Assembly (NCBI GenBank): GCA_902515625.1
Contig: CABXVD010000004.1
Coordinates: 1-55,177 of the forward strand
DNA length: 55,177 nt
Source: an uncultured Pelagibacteraceae bacterium
GTDB taxonomy: Bacteria; Pseudomonadota; Alphaproteobacteria; Pelagibacterales; Pelagibacteraceae
Direction of reading: 5' to 3'
The position numbers and the translations under genes are program-made. The notes beneath the pieces are model-generated. The model made no database searches. It was not told the origin of the DNA and saw only the letters and a list, made by a program, of their open reading frames with translations. Positions 16,617 through 25,488 of this stretch are shown piece by piece. The number at the start of each line of letters is the position of its first letter. Within the stretch, counting starts at the first letter, position 1.

Positions 16617-17353
16617 GCACAAAATTTAATAAAAGAGACATAGAAAAGTTTTCTCGTCAAATTATTTTAAAAAATATCGGTTCATTAGGTCAAAGAAAAA
16701 TACGAGATGCAAAAGTTCTAATTATTGGAATGGGTGGTTTGGGCTGCCCTGCTGCTGAATTTTTAACACGCTCAGGAATTGGAACACTAGGTATTGTAGA
16801 CAATGATAAGGTTAGTTTGTCAAATATCCATAGACAAACTTTGTATTCTGAGAAAGATATTAATAAATCAAAAGTTAAAATTGCAAAAAAAAAATTAAAT
16901 GAAATTAATCCAAAAACCAAAATAAATATCTTTAATTATAAGTTAAATAAAATCAAATTTAATAAAATTATTAAAAATTATGATTACATTATAGATGGTA
17001 CAGACAACTTTGAGAGTAAATTTTTAATTAATGATATAAGTTTAGATTATAAAAAATTTCTTGTAGTTGGTGCTATAAGTAAGTTTGATGGTCATATTTT
17101 TAGCTTTGATTTTAAAAATAAAAATAATCCTAGTTTAAGAGATTTTTATCAAGAAGAAGTTGTTACTGATGATATTTTAAATTGTGAGTATGATGGTGTT
17201 TTAGGAACTGTGGCAGGAATTGTTGGCACAATACAAGCAAACGAAATTTTAAAAAAAATTGTTAATATTGGTGAAAATTTGCATGGATTTATTTTAATTC
17301 TAAATTTATTAGATTTAAATATAAGAAAAGTAAAATTAAAAAAAAGAAAATAG
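16613..17353 (+). CDS. MoeB/ThiF-family adenylyltransferase (E1-like)
   Basis: Adenylates the C-terminus of a ubiquitin-like sulfur carrier such as MoaD or ThiS. The 246-residue protein has the nucleotide loop GMGGLGCPAAEFL near residues 40-52, DNDKVSLSNIHRQTLY near 63-78, DGTDNFESKF near 123-132 and CEYDGVLGTVAGI near 188-200. The two CxxC zinc pairs of E. coli MoeB are not visible, so it may be a zinc-less variant. Whether it serves molybdopterin, thiamine or another carrier cannot be decided. It is embedded between dut and an SH3-domain gene. Confidence 0.85.
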   Translation: MSTKFNKRDIEKFSRQIILKNIGSLGQRKIRDAKVLIIGMGGLGCPAAEFLTRSGIGTLGIVDNDKVSLSNIHRQTLYSEKDINKSKVKIAKKKLNEINPKTKINIFNYKLNKIKFNKIIKNYDYIIDGTDNFESKFLINDISLDYKKFLVVGAISKFDGHIFSFDFKNKNNPSLRDFYQEEVVTDDILNCEYDGVLGTVAGIVGTIQANEILKKIVNIGENLHGFILILNLLDLNIRKVKLKKRK

Positions 17354-17811
17354 TGCTCTTCAAAATAAAAATTAAAGAAATTTCTATATTGTTTTATTTA
17401 TTATTTTTTTTCACAATAAGTTCTGCAAATGAAATTTTTGTCTCTTTGAAAAAAAATAAAGTTAATGTACGTTATGGCCCAAGTTTCGACTCTGATATCA
17501 AGTATGTTTATAAAAAAATAAATCTTCCAATAAAACAAATAGATAAAAAAGAGAACTTTAGACGAATAATTGATCTAAAAAATAATAGTGGATGGATACA
17601 TGTTTCACAATTAAAGAAAAATAATTCAGTAATTGCTACTGAAGATAAAGTTTTATTTAAAAAACCAACATCATTTGCTCAACCTATTGCATTAATTAAA
17701 AAAGGTAGATTGCTCATTGTTGAAAAATGTGAAAAACAATGGTGTGAAATAGAAACTGATAATTTAAGTGGGTGGATAAAAACTGGAAATCTTTGGGGCT
17801 CTATTAACTAA
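17353..17811 (+). CDS. exported bacterial SH3-domain protein
   Basis: A 152-residue protein starting at a GTG that overlaps the previous stop. An N-terminal signal-like segment (about residues 9-24, ending near ISSANE) is followed by two SH3b-like repeats: VNVRYGPSFDSDI with SGWIHVSQL, then KGRLLIVEKCEKQWCEIE with SGWIKTGNLWG. Such periplasmic SH3 proteins are common in alphaproteobacteria and may bind cell-wall peptides; the precise role is unknown. It overlaps the convergent DUF3501 gene by 8 bp. Confidence 0.8.
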   Translation: MLFKIKIKEISILFYLLFFFTISSANEIFVSLKKNKVNVRYGPSFDSDIKYVYKKINLPIKQIDKKENFRRIIDLKNNSGWIHVSQLKKNNSVIATEDKVLFKKPTSFAQPIALIKKGRLLIVEKCEKQWCEIETDNLSGWIKTGNLWGSIN

Positions 17812-18403
17812 AATCTGCCGATAAAGAAGCTATATTTTCATTACTTAGTTTTGTAGTATGTGAATACTCTTTGTGATTCATTCCCAATTCAATATCAATC
17901 TCGTTTGATTTAAATTTCTGAATTTGTTCGTCCGTAAAATTAAAATGCACAAATTGAACTGAGGAAGCTTTACCTTCAGTAGATGTTCTATCAACATCTT
18001 CCTCCGGCACAGCTTTGATAGTTTCACCATCTAATTTCATAAAAACCATTTGTTCAATTCCACCAACTTTACCTAAAAATGCTGCTCTGGATACTGGATT
18101 GTCTATTTCAAACATTAAAGTAGCGGTTAATTCTTTTCCATTTGGGATTAGCGGGTTGTACGCTACTAGTTCATCTTTTAATTGTTCATCTCCACCCTTC
18201 TCAATGTAAAGCATTTCTTGAACTTGAGCTAACATAGTTTCATAACTTTCAAAATAGAATGTTGCGTAAGGTCCTAGTGCAATTCTTCTGTCTTTCTTAA
18301 AACTTACAATATTTTTTCTTAAGTCTTTTCTATTTTTAATATAAACCTCTAATGGCATTATATCAGATTTTTGTATCTCTCTTTTTTCTTTAGGCATAAT
18401 CAT
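17804..18403 (-). CDS. DUF3501 family protein
   Basis: A 199-residue acidic soluble protein of the DUF3501 family. Recognisable stretches are IMPLEVYIKNRKDLR near the N-terminus, DRRIALGPYATFYFESYETM, EMLYIEKGG and YNPLIPNGKELTATLMFEID. No catalytic motif is known. It is the last gene of rubrerythrin-(Fe-S protein)-DUF3501, a trio that recurs in proteobacteria, so a role in iron or peroxide handling is inferred from context. Its ATG overlaps the stop of the Fe-S gene by four bases (ATGA), showing translational coupling. Confidence 0.82.
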   Translation of the reverse strand: MIMPKEKREIQKSDIMPLEVYIKNRKDLRKNIVSFKKDRRIALGPYATFYFESYETMLAQVQEMLYIEKGGDEQLKDELVAYNPLIPNGKELTATLMFEIDNPVSRAAFLGKVGGIEQMVFMKLDGETIKAVPEEDVDRTSTEGKASSVQFVHFNFTDEQIQKFKSNEIDIELGMNHKEYSHTTKLSNENIASLSADFS

Positions 18404-19731
18404 AGCTTATAACTTTTTGCTATTAATTCTATAGGGTGTAGTGCCTCATCATTAGAAATATTTGTATCCACTTCTAATTGTTTTAAGTGCTTGCCAGCAA
18501 GTGGACAGTCAGAAGCCATGTATTTATTATTTTTATTTTTTATTTGTCTTGCCGTAGGTCTCCCAACTTTATTAGCTAAATCATGAGTTTCCTTCATAAC
18601 ACCAAAGGTTCCGCCATGTCCTGCACATCTTTCGACAACATCAATTTTAACGTTTGGAATATTTTTTAACATGTCTCTAGCTTTTATTCCCATATTCTGA
18701 GCTCTTGCATGACATGCATGGTGAACAGTTACTCCGCCATCAATTTCTTCTAGACCTTCAGCTAATCCCTCATTATTAGCTATGTCAACAACATACTCAT
18801 CAATATCCATAACGTTTGAAGATAATTTTTTTATATTTTCATCTGCAGGTAATAATAATGGCCATTCAAATTTTAACATCAGCCCACAACTAGCTGTTAA
18901 GGTTATCACTTTGTAACCTTTATCAATCCACTTAATCAAATCACCTGACACTTTTTTAGCTTGTTCAACCACTTTTGGAAGATCTGCCTGTTCTAAGAAT
19001 GGCATACCACAACAACCTGGATAAGCCTCTTGGACTTCAACACCATTTTTTTTTAAAACTTTTAAAGCTGCTACACCTGTATTTTTTTTATTAAAATTTA
19101 CAAAACATGTAGAATATATTACAACTTTTCTATCTTTGTTGATTACATCATAAATAAATTTATCATTATTTTTTTTAAAAAAATTTGAAAACGTCTCTGA
19201 GTTATATTTTGGTAACTGCACTCTTTTGTCTATCCCGGATATGAATTCTAAAATTTTTCTTATAAATTTATTTTTAATATTTGATGCCCAATTTACAAGT
19301 TTAGAGAACATAACCCCAATTTTTGCGTTCCTATCAATTTTAGCTAATTGAGTTGGTACACTTGGTAATTTTCCTAACTTCTTTTGCGCAGTTCTATATC
19401 TCAGCATTAAATGAGGGAAATCTAAATCAAAGTCGTGAGGAGGGACATATGGGCACTTAGTCATAAAACACATGTCACATAAAGTACAAGCATCTACAAC
19501 AGGAGCAAATTGATCACTAGATAAACTCTCAACGTCTTCATCTTTAGACTCATCAATCATATCAAATAATTTTGGAAAAGAGTCACAAAGATTAAAACAT
19601 CTTCTGCAACCATGACAAATATCGAATACTCTTCGCATTTCTGAGTCTAATTTTTCAGGATTTAAAAAATCAGGGTGCTCAAAATCAATTGGATGTCTAG
19701 TTGGTGCATCTAAGCTACCTTCTTTACTCAT
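18400..19731 (-). CDS. Fe-S oxidoreductase with two 4Fe-4S clusters and CCG domains (GlpC/HdrD-like)
   Basis: A 443-residue protein. Near the N-terminus it has two ferredoxin-type cluster motifs, CHGCRRCFNLCDSFP and CTLCDMCFMTKCPYVPP. The C-terminal half has CCG-type cysteine motifs, YPGCCGMPF and, later, HHACHARAQNMG with RCAGHGGTFG. This is the layout of GlpC, HdrD-like and LutA-like electron-transfer subunits. No flavin dehydrogenase partner is adjacent; the neighbours are rubrerythrin and DUF3501. It probably passes electrons to or from the rubrerythrin peroxidase, which is an inference from gene order. Confidence 0.88.
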   Translation of the reverse strand: MSKEGSLDAPTRHPIDFEHPDFLNPEKLDSEMRRVFDICHGCRRCFNLCDSFPKLFDMIDESKDEDVESLSSDQFAPVVDACTLCDMCFMTKCPYVPPHDFDLDFPHLMLRYRTAQKKLGKLPSVPTQLAKIDRNAKIGVMFSKLVNWASNIKNKFIRKILEFISGIDKRVQLPKYNSETFSNFFKKNNDKFIYDVINKDRKVVIYSTCFVNFNKKNTGVAALKVLKKNGVEVQEAYPGCCGMPFLEQADLPKVVEQAKKVSGDLIKWIDKGYKVITLTASCGLMLKFEWPLLLPADENIKKLSSNVMDIDEYVVDIANNEGLAEGLEEIDGGVTVHHACHARAQNMGIKARDMLKNIPNVKIDVVERCAGHGGTFGVMKETHDLANKVGRPTARQIKNKNNKYMASDCPLAGKHLKQLEVDTNISNDEALHPIELIAKSYKL

Positions 19732-19754
19732 ATTTTTCGAATTTTAATTTGGAT

Positions 19755-19782
19755 TTTAGTGGACAAATTAATGTCCACTAAA
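19755..19782 (-). terminator. strong stem-loop between rubrerythrin and Fe-S gene
   Basis: TTTAGTGGACA and TGTCCACTAAA form a perfect 11 bp stem around a 6-base loop. It lies inside a 59 bp gap of the operon and is not followed by a clear U-run. It may protect the rubrerythrin mRNA end or act as a partial terminator, lowering downstream expression. Confidence 0.55.
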
Positions 19783-19790
19783 CGAATTAA

Positions 19791-20207
19791 TTAGCTAATA
19801 GACTCTAAAGTTTTTTGGAATTTACCAGCATGAGATTTTTCAGCTTTCGCTAAAGTTTCAAACCAGTCAGCAATTTCTTCAAAACCTTCTTCTCTAGCTG
19901 TTTTGGCCATACCTGGGTACATATCAGTGTACTCATGTGTTTCACCTTGAACAGCTGATGCTAAATTTGCTTTAGTTTCACCAATCGGCATACCAGTTCC
20001 AGGATCTCCAACTTCTTCTAAATACTCAAGGTGACCATGCGCGTGGCCTGTCTCACCTTCGGCAGTTGATCTAAAAACTGTAGCTACATCATTGTATCCT
20101 TCGATGTCAGCCTTTTGTGCGAAGTAAAGATATCTTCTGTTTGCTTGACTTTCGCCAGCAAAAGCTTCTTTTAAATTTTCTTCTGTTTTACTTCCTTTTA
20201 ACGACAT
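19791..20207 (-). CDS. rubrerythrin (erythrin form, no rubredoxin domain)
   Basis: A 138-residue ferritin-like diiron protein that reduces hydrogen peroxide or handles iron. It has the four-helix diiron ligands in [18 protein letters not shown], the ExxH in [18 protein letters not shown], and EKSHAGKF near the C-terminus. The usual C-terminal CxxC rubredoxin module is absent, so electrons must come from a partner, possibly the downstream Fe-S protein. A strong Shine-Dalgarno AAGGAG precedes the ATG, unlike most genes here, which suggests high expression. Two Irr-box-like sites lie upstream. Confidence 0.92.
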   Translation of the reverse strand: MSLKGSKTEENLKEAFAGESQANRRYLYFAQKADIEGYNDVATVFRSTAEGETGHAHGHLEYLEEVGDPGTGMPIGETKANLASAVQGETHEYTDMYPGMAKTAREEGFEEIADWFETLAKAEKSHAGKFQKTLESIS

Positions 20208-20237
20208 TTTATTCTCCTTAATTTAATGATTGTTAAG

Positions 20238-20254
20238 GATATAATACTTCTAAA
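20238..20254. promoter_or_regulatory. weaker Irr-box-like site upstream of rubrerythrin
   Basis: The 17 bases ending in TTCTAAA match the palindrome TTTAGAAT-N-ATTCTAAA at 12 of 16 informative positions. The site lies 31-47 bases before the rubrerythrin start, in the region where RNA polymerase should bind. Confidence 0.4.
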
Positions 20255-20268
20255 GTGATTGTCAACAG

Positions 20269-20285
20269 TTTAGAATAATTATAAT
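20269..20285. promoter_or_regulatory. Irr-box-like palindrome upstream of rubrerythrin
   Basis: TTTAGAATAATTATAAT matches the symmetric form TTTAGAAT-N-ATTCTAAA at 14 of 16 informative positions. TTTAGAA/TTCTAAA half-sites are the core of the iron-control element bound by alphaproteobacterial Irr. The site is about 62 bases upstream of the rubrerythrin ATG and 30 bases downstream of the irr stop. Confidence 0.6.
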
Positions 20286-20314
20286 TTATAATTTAAGTAA
20301 TTGATTTTATTGAG

Positions 20315-20743
20315 TTAATTTTGATTTTGATTATCACTCGCAACTCTAACCAGAACTTCAACTGAGTTAATTTTTTTTCCAGTGATATTATTTTTAACAT
20401 TCACATTTTCTATTTCATTTTCATCACAGTCTATTAATTGATGGGTATCTTCATCATAAAAATGGTGATGAACAGTTGTGTTAGTATCAAAATAGCTTTT
20501 GTCTGAGTTTATTGATATCTCCTTTAAATATCCCTTTTTTTGTAATGCATGAACAGTGTTATAAACTGTTGCAAGAGATATTTTTTCATTTAGCTCTTCA
20601 GATATTTTTTTAACAAGATCGTTTATTGTAAAGTGAAAAGTTTTATCTCTGTTGAATAAAACCTCACAAATTTTAACCCTTTGCTTTGTAGGTCTTAGTC
20701 CAGTTTCTCTTAATTTTTCAATAAAATTGAAGTTTTTTGTCAT
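20315..20743 (-). CDS. irr: Irr-type iron response regulator (Fur family)
   Basis: A 142-residue Fur-superfamily DNA-binding protein. The winged-helix part includes GLRPTKQRVKICEVLF near residues 15-30 and SLATVYNTVHALQKKGYLKE near 76-95. The dimer/metal part has a triple histidine VHHHFYDEDTHQLIDCDE, resembling the histidine-rich heme/metal site of Irr, and it lacks the CxxC pairs of Zn-bound Fur. Irr next to fabA-fabB-fabI is a conserved alphaproteobacterial arrangement, which decides this gene is Irr and not Fur. It probably senses heme and represses iron-use or derepresses iron-storage genes. An Irr-box-like palindrome sits just before its own start. Confidence 0.88.
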   Translation of the reverse strand: MTKNFNFIEKLRETGLRPTKQRVKICEVLFNRDKTFHFTINDLVKKISEELNEKISLATVYNTVHALQKKGYLKEISINSDKSYFDTNTTVHHHFYDEDTHQLIDCDENEIENVNVKNNITGKKINSVEVLVRVASDNQNQN

Positions 20744-20748
20744 ATTTC

Positions 20749-20765
20749 TTTATAATAATTCTAAA
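20749..20765. promoter_or_regulatory. Irr-box-like palindrome between irr and fabA
   Basis: TTTATAATAATTCTAAA differs from TTTAGAAT-N-ATTCTAAA at one informative position. It lies five bases upstream of the irr ATG (20743) and overlaps a -10-like TATTAT on the minus strand, so binding would block irr transcription. It is 71 bases upstream of fabA. Confidence 0.6.
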
Positions 20766-20836
20766 CTAAGAATAAATTGTATTGTTTTATTATATTATAT
20801 TATCATTAAATCAAGTAATAAGGGAACTCAATTTTT

Positions 20837-21337
20837 ATGAAAAAAAACTCCTATAGCTACGATGACCTGATTACTTGCGGAAATGGTGATCTTTTTGGTC
20901 CCGGTAATGCTAAATTACCCCTTCCTCCAATGCTTATGTTTGATAGAATAACAGAGATTAACGACAATAATGGGGCTTATAACAAGGGATCTTTAAAGGC
21001 TGAGCTGGATATTAAAGATGATCTTTGGTTCTTTGATTGTCATTTTAAGTCTGACCCCGTTATGCCTGGTTGCTTAGGGTTAGACGCTATGTGGCAGCTG
21101 GTAGGTTTTTACCTAGGTTGGTTAGGAAATCCAGGCAAGGGTAGAGCGTTAGGTGTTGGAACAGTAAAATTTACTGGTGAAGTTTTACAAGGTATTAAAA
21201 ATGTAAGGTATGAGATAGATATGAAAAAAATAATGTCACCTGGAGGCACAACTGTGGGTCTTGCTAATGGGGTAGTTTTTGCAGATGATAAAAAAATATA
21301 TTCAGCAGATAGTTTAAAAGTAGGATTGTTTAAATAA
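20837..21337 (+). CDS. fabA: 3-hydroxydecanoyl-ACP dehydratase/isomerase
   Basis: Bifunctional enzyme that introduces the cis double bond for unsaturated fatty acids. The 166-residue product contains [20 protein letters not shown] near residues 70-89, holding the catalytic His and Asp, and [15 protein letters not shown] near 103-118. Its stop overlaps the start of fabB. An AGGGAA-like purine stretch lies about 15 bases upstream of the ATG. Confidence 0.97.
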   Translation: MKKNSYSYDDLITCGNGDLFGPGNAKLPLPPMLMFDRITEINDNNGAYNKGSLKAELDIKDDLWFFDCHFKSDPVMPGCLGLDAMWQLVGFYLGWLGNPGKGRALGVGTVKFTGEVLQGIKNVRYEIDMKKIMSPGGTTVGLANGVVFADDKKIYSADSLKVGLFK

Positions 21338-22548
21338 TGAGAAGAGTAGTAATTACAGGTTTGGGTGTTGTTTCATGCTTGGGTAACAATCAAGAAGAAG
21401 TACATCAGTCATTATTGAAAACAAAGTCTGGAATATCTTTTAGTGAAGAATACAAAGAACATAATTTAAAAAGTCATGTACACGGTAAGCCAAACATAAA
21501 ACTTGAAGATCATATTGATAGAAAAACAATAAGATTCATGGGTTCAGGTTCTGCTTACAACTACATAGCAATGAAAGAAGCAATCGACGACTCTGGATTA
21601 GAGGAAAGTGAAGTTAGTAACTTTAAAACAGGAATAGTTATGGGTTCGGGTGGACCCTCAATTGAAAATGTTATTTTAGCAGCAGATAAAACTAGAGCTA
21701 AAACTCCAAAATTAATGGGACCATTCATCGTTCCAAGAACAATGGCCAGTACAGCATCAGCAACACTTGCTGTTCCGTTTAAAATTAAAGGGACGAATTA
21801 CACAATGAGTTCTGCTTGTGCAACAAGTGGCCACTGTATTGGAAACTCAATGGAATTAATTCAAATGGGAAAACAAGATGTTGTTTTTGCAGGCGGTAGT
21901 GAAGAGATACACTGGGCGATGACTGCAATGTTTGATGCCATGACAGCTTTATCTTCGAAATATAATGATACACCAGAAACGGCATCAAGAGCATATGATA
22001 AAACTAGAGATGGATTTGTAATTGCTGGTGGTGGTGGAGTGCTAGTGCTAGAAGAATACGAACATGCTAAAGCAAGAGGAGCTAAAATATACGCGGAATT
22101 AACTGGTTATGGGGCAACTTCAGATGGATACGATATGGTAGCTCCATCAGGAGAAGGTGCTGTGAGATGTATGAAGATGGCTATGGCAACATCAAAAAAT
22201 AAAATTGATTATATCAATACCCATGGAACATCTACTCCAGTTGGAGACATTACAGAATTAAATGCAGTAAAACAAGCTTTTGGAAATGAAATTCCAAAAA
22301 TAAGTTCTACAAAATCCTTGTCAGGTCATCCTTTAGGAGCCGCATCCGTTCATGAGGCGATCTATTGTTTAATTATGATGAAAAATAATTTTATAGCAGG
22401 ATCTGCTAATATTAATGAAATGGATGAGGAGGCTAAAAAATTTCCAATAGTTGCTAAAACTGAGACAGGAGCAACTTTAAATACAGTAATGTCTAATAGT
22501 TTTGGTTTTGGAGGAACCAATGCTGCTTTAATTTTTGAGAAAATATAA
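21337..22548 (+). CDS. fabB: 3-oxoacyl-ACP synthase I
   Basis: Condensing enzyme that elongates acyl-ACP, including the unsaturated intermediates made by FabA. The 403-residue protein has the nucleophile in [13 protein letters not shown] near residues 157-169, the His motifs [11 protein letters not shown] near 291-301 and [11 protein letters not shown] near 327-337, and the glycine-rich [16 protein letters not shown] near the C-terminus. It sits between fabA and fabI in one operon. Confidence 0.97.
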   Translation: MRRVVITGLGVVSCLGNNQEEVHQSLLKTKSGISFSEEYKEHNLKSHVHGKPNIKLEDHIDRKTIRFMGSGSAYNYIAMKEAIDDSGLEESEVSNFKTGIVMGSGGPSIENVILAADKTRAKTPKLMGPFIVPRTMASTASATLAVPFKIKGTNYTMSSACATSGHCIGNSMELIQMGKQDVVFAGGSEEIHWAMTAMFDAMTALSSKYNDTPETASRAYDKTRDGFVIAGGGGVLVLEEYEHAKARGAKIYAELTGYGATSDGYDMVAPSGEGAVRCMKMAMATSKNKIDYINTHGTSTPVGDITELNAVKQAFGNEIPKISSTKSLSGHPLGAASVHEAIYCLIMMKNNFIAGSANINEMDEEAKKFPIVAKTETGATLNTVMSNSFGFGGTNAALIFEKI

Positions 22549-22550
22549 TT

Positions 22551-23336
22551 ATGAGCTTGATGAAAGGTAAAAAAGGATTGGTAATGGGTGTCGCCAATGA
22601 AAGATCTATTGCTTGGGGTATTTCACAAAAACTTTCTGAAGCTGGCGCTGAGCTGGCGTTTACATATTTAGGGGATGCTTTAAAAAAAAGAGTAATTCCT
22701 TTAGCAGAAAAATTAAATTCAAAAACTACATTTAGCTGTGACGTAGAAAAAAAAGAAGATGTAACAAAGTTATTTGAAGATGTTAAATCACAATGGGGCG
22801 AAATAGATTTTGTTGTTCATGCAATAGCTTTTTCTGATAAGTCAGAATTATCAGGAGAATATTTAAATACAACTAGAGAAAATTTTGTAAGGAGTATGTT
22901 AATTTCTTGTTTTTCATTTACGGAAGTTGCAAAAGAGGCATCTAAAGTAATGAAGGAGGGTGGAAGCTTAATCACATTAAGTTATGAAGCAAATAAAGCT
23001 ATTCCAAATTATAATGTAATGGGTGTTTGCAAAGCTGCACTAGAATCTAGTGTTAAGTATTTAGCAAGAGATTTAGGTGCTAAAGGCATGAGGGTAAACG
23101 CCATAAGTGCTGGACCTATTAAAACGCTGGCAGCATCTGCAATCGGGGATGCAAAATTCCTTTATAAATGGAATGAAGACCATTCTTTACTCAAAAGAAA
23201 CGTTGATATCCATGATGTTGGGAATTCAGCATTATACCTATTAAGTGACCTTGCAAACGGTGTTACTGGTGAAATTCACTACGTAGATGCTGGATATAAT
23301 AAGGTTGGAATGCCAGATCCTAAGAATATAACTTAA
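22551..23336 (+). CDS. fabI: enoyl-ACP reductase FabI
   Basis: NADH-dependent reductase that closes each cycle of fatty acid elongation. The 261-residue SDR-fold protein has the nucleotide region GVANERSIAWGIS near residues 13-25, FVVHAIAFSDKSEL, and the catalytic Y-x6-K in YNVMGVCK near 157-164. The second codon block contains an alternative ATG at 22560. It ends the fab operon, and a tRNA-like hairpin separates it from the convergent pnp. Confidence 0.96.
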   Translation: MSLMKGKKGLVMGVANERSIAWGISQKLSEAGAELAFTYLGDALKKRVIPLAEKLNSKTTFSCDVEKKEDVTKLFEDVKSQWGEIDFVVHAIAFSDKSELSGEYLNTTRENFVRSMLISCFSFTEVAKEASKVMKEGGSLITLSYEANKAIPNYNVMGVCKAALESSVKYLARDLGAKGMRVNAISAGPIKTLAASAIGDAKFLYKWNEDHSLLKRNVDIHDVGNSALYLLSDLANGVTGEIHYVDAGYNKVGMPDPKNIT

Positions 23337-23371
23337 TGAAGCGGCAGGATTCGAACCTGCCACCCCCTAAT
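23337..23371 (-). other. tRNA 3'-end-like hairpin between fabI and pnp
   Basis: On the minus strand the 40 bp gap reads like the T arm and acceptor tail of a tRNA: stem GCAGG/CCTGC with loop TTCGAAT, then CGCTTCA. There is no CCA, and no 5' half fits between the pnp stop and fabI. The stem GGCAGG/CCTGCC (23343-23361) is the only GC-rich hairpin at a convergent junction here, so it may serve as a two-way transcript end. Confidence 0.55.
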
Positions 23372-23376
23372 TTTGA

Positions 23377-25449
23377 TTATTCAGCAGCTTGTTTCATAGA
23401 AAGTTTAACTTTACCTCTATCGAAACCAATCACTTTAACTTTTACTTCATCACCTTCTTTGACAACATCAGTAACTTTAGCAACTCTTTTATCTGCTAGC
23501 TCTGATATATGAACAAGTCCATCTTGTTTTCCTAAGAAATTAACAAATGCACCAAACTCCATAATTTTCATCACCTTACCTGAATAGATTTTATTCATCT
23601 CAGCTTTTGCAGTGATGTCTTTGATCATTTGCATAGCAATGTTTCTAGACTCTTCATCTGGAGCAGCAACTGTTACAACTCCTTCATCATTTACATCTAC
23701 TTTTGCACCTGATTTTTCAACAATCTCTCTGATTGTTGCTCCACCTTTTCCAATAACGGCAGCAATATCTTTTTTATCAACAGTTACTTGTTCCATTTTT
23801 GGAGTGTGTTTTCCAACATCAGATCTGGATTCGCCTAAAGCTTTATTCATTTCACCTAAAATATGAATTCTGCCATCTTTAGCCTGCTTCAAAGCCTGCT
23901 CCATGATTTCAAAAGTGATACCAGTAATTTTGATATCCATTTGAAGTGAAGTAATTCCGTCTTTTGTGCCAGCAACTTTAAAGTCCATATCTCCTAAGTG
24001 ATCTTCGTCACCTAAGATATCTGATAGAACACTAAAATCATCACCTTCTTTAATTAAACCCATTGCAATACCTGCAACCGGTTCTTTAATTGGAACACCC
24101 GCATCCATTAGTGCTAAAGATGCTCCACAAACAGTAGCCATAGAGGAAGATCCATTAGACTCTGTAATCTCTGATACTATTCTAAAAGTATATGGAAACG
24201 CCTCTTTTGAAGGTAATGACGAGTTAATTGCTCTCCAAGCTAATTTACCATGACCAATTTCACGTCTACCAGTTCCAATTCTTCCAGTTTCACCGACTGA
24301 AAAAGGAGGGAAATTGTAGTGAAGCATAAATCGTTCTCTTTGAAGACCGTCTAGACTTTCAATTCTTTGTTCATCATCAGATGTACCTAAGGTAGTTACA
24401 ACAATTGCTTGTGTTTCTCCTCTAGTAAACAAAGCAGAACCATGAGTTCTTGGTAAAACACCAACTTCACATGAGATAGGTCTTACATCAGATAATCCTC
24501 TACCATCAATTCTGTTTTTATTTTTAAGAATATCAGTTCTAACAATTTTCTTCTCTAGATTTTTAAGCTGTGAGTTAACATCAAGATCAGAATAATTTTC
24601 ATCCTCTTCAAAAAGCTTTTTAGCCTTATCAGTAATTTCTGAAATTTGATTTGATCTATCTTGTTTATCTCTTGTTGCAAAAGCTTTTTTGAGATCTTCT
24701 GTGAAAGTTTCCTCAAGTTTTTGTTTAACTTCAGATAAATCTTTCTTCTCAACAGTCCACTCGGGTTTTCTGCATTCATTTGCAAGTTCCTCAATCATTT
24801 CGATTACTGGAACAAATCCTTCATGACCAAATTTAACTGCTGCTAACATTACTTCTTCAGATAAACCTGATGTTTCAGACTCAACCATAAGCACTGCATC
24901 TTTAGTACCTGCTACAACTAAATCTAAACTTGAGTTTTCTAACTCTTCTTTTGAAGGATTAAGAATATACTTGCCATCAACATAACCCACCCTTGAAGCT
25001 CCTACAGGACCCATAAAAGGCATTCCTGAAATTGCTAACGCTGCTGAAGAAGCAGTGATTGCTAGAATATCTGGTTGGTTTTCTTTGTCATATGAAATTA
25101 CTGTTGGTAATAACTGTACTTCATTTTTAAATTCATCAGGGAACAAAGGTCTGATAGGTCTATCAATTAATCTTGAGATTAATGTTTCACTTTCAGTTGG
25201 TCTTGCTTCTCTTTTAAAATATCCACCTGGGATTTTTCCACCTGCATAGTATTTTTCTTGATAGTTAACTGATAAAGGAAAATAATCCATATCTGGATTT
25301 ACTTTTTTTGCTCCAACGACTGTTGCTAGAATAACTGTTTCACCACATGTTGCGATGATTGCTCCGTCTGCTTGTCTTGCTACTTTACCTGTTTCTAAAC
25401 TTATTTTCTTTCCCGCTACTTCTATTTCCTTCTTGTGTACTTTAAACAT
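23377..25449 (-). CDS. pnp: polyribonucleotide nucleotidyltransferase (PNPase)
   Basis: 3'-5' phosphorolytic exoribonuclease of RNA decay. The 690-residue protein has two RNase PH domains (first from the N-terminus to about 210, second about 310-540), joined by a helical segment. Motifs include [20 protein letters not shown] and [16 protein letters not shown] with the metal-binding Asp residues. A KH domain with [20 protein letters not shown] near 560 and an S1 domain with [19 protein letters not shown] near 630 follow. It lies downstream of rpsO with a purine-rich repeat leader. Confidence 0.97.
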   Translation of the reverse strand: MFKVHKKEIEVAGKKISLETGKVARQADGAIIATCGETVILATVVGAKKVNPDMDYFPLSVNYQEKYYAGGKIPGGYFKREARPTESETLISRLIDRPIRPLFPDEFKNEVQLLPTVISYDKENQPDILAITASSAALAISGMPFMGPVGASRVGYVDGKYILNPSKEELENSSLDLVVAGTKDAVLMVESETSGLSEEVMLAAVKFGHEGFVPVIEMIEELANECRKPEWTVEKKDLSEVKQKLEETFTEDLKKAFATRDKQDRSNQISEITDKAKKLFEEDENYSDLDVNSQLKNLEKKIVRTDILKNKNRIDGRGLSDVRPISCEVGVLPRTHGSALFTRGETQAIVVTTLGTSDDEQRIESLDGLQRERFMLHYNFPPFSVGETGRIGTGRREIGHGKLAWRAINSSLPSKEAFPYTFRIVSEITESNGSSSMATVCGASLALMDAGVPIKEPVAGIAMGLIKEGDDFSVLSDILGDEDHLGDMDFKVAGTKDGITSLQMDIKITGITFEIMEQALKQAKDGRIHILGEMNKALGESRSDVGKHTPKMEQVTVDKKDIAAVIGKGGATIREIVEKSGAKVDVNDEGVVTVAAPDEESRNIAMQMIKDITAKAEMNKIYSGKVMKIMEFGAFVNFLGKQDGLVHISELADKRVAKVTDVVKEGDEVKVKVIGFDRGKVKLSMKQAAE

Positions 25450-25460
25450 TTCATTTCCAT

Positions 25461-25488
25461 TTCGTTTCGTTCGTTTCGTTCCATTCCG
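25461..25488 (-). repeat. short tandem repeat in the pnp leader
   Basis: TTCGTTTCG occurs twice in tandem (25461-25469, 25470-25478), followed by a decayed third copy. On the pnp mRNA this gives a purine-rich, pyrimidine-poor leader of AACGAA units close to the start codon. It may be single-stranded and bind ribosomes or PNPase. Confidence 0.6.

Noticed and set aside
23337-23376. A complete tRNA or tmRNA piece at the fabI-pnp junction
   Set aside because: Only the T arm and acceptor-like tail are present, there is no CCA, and the 40 bp gap cannot hold a 5' half without running into pnp coding sequence.
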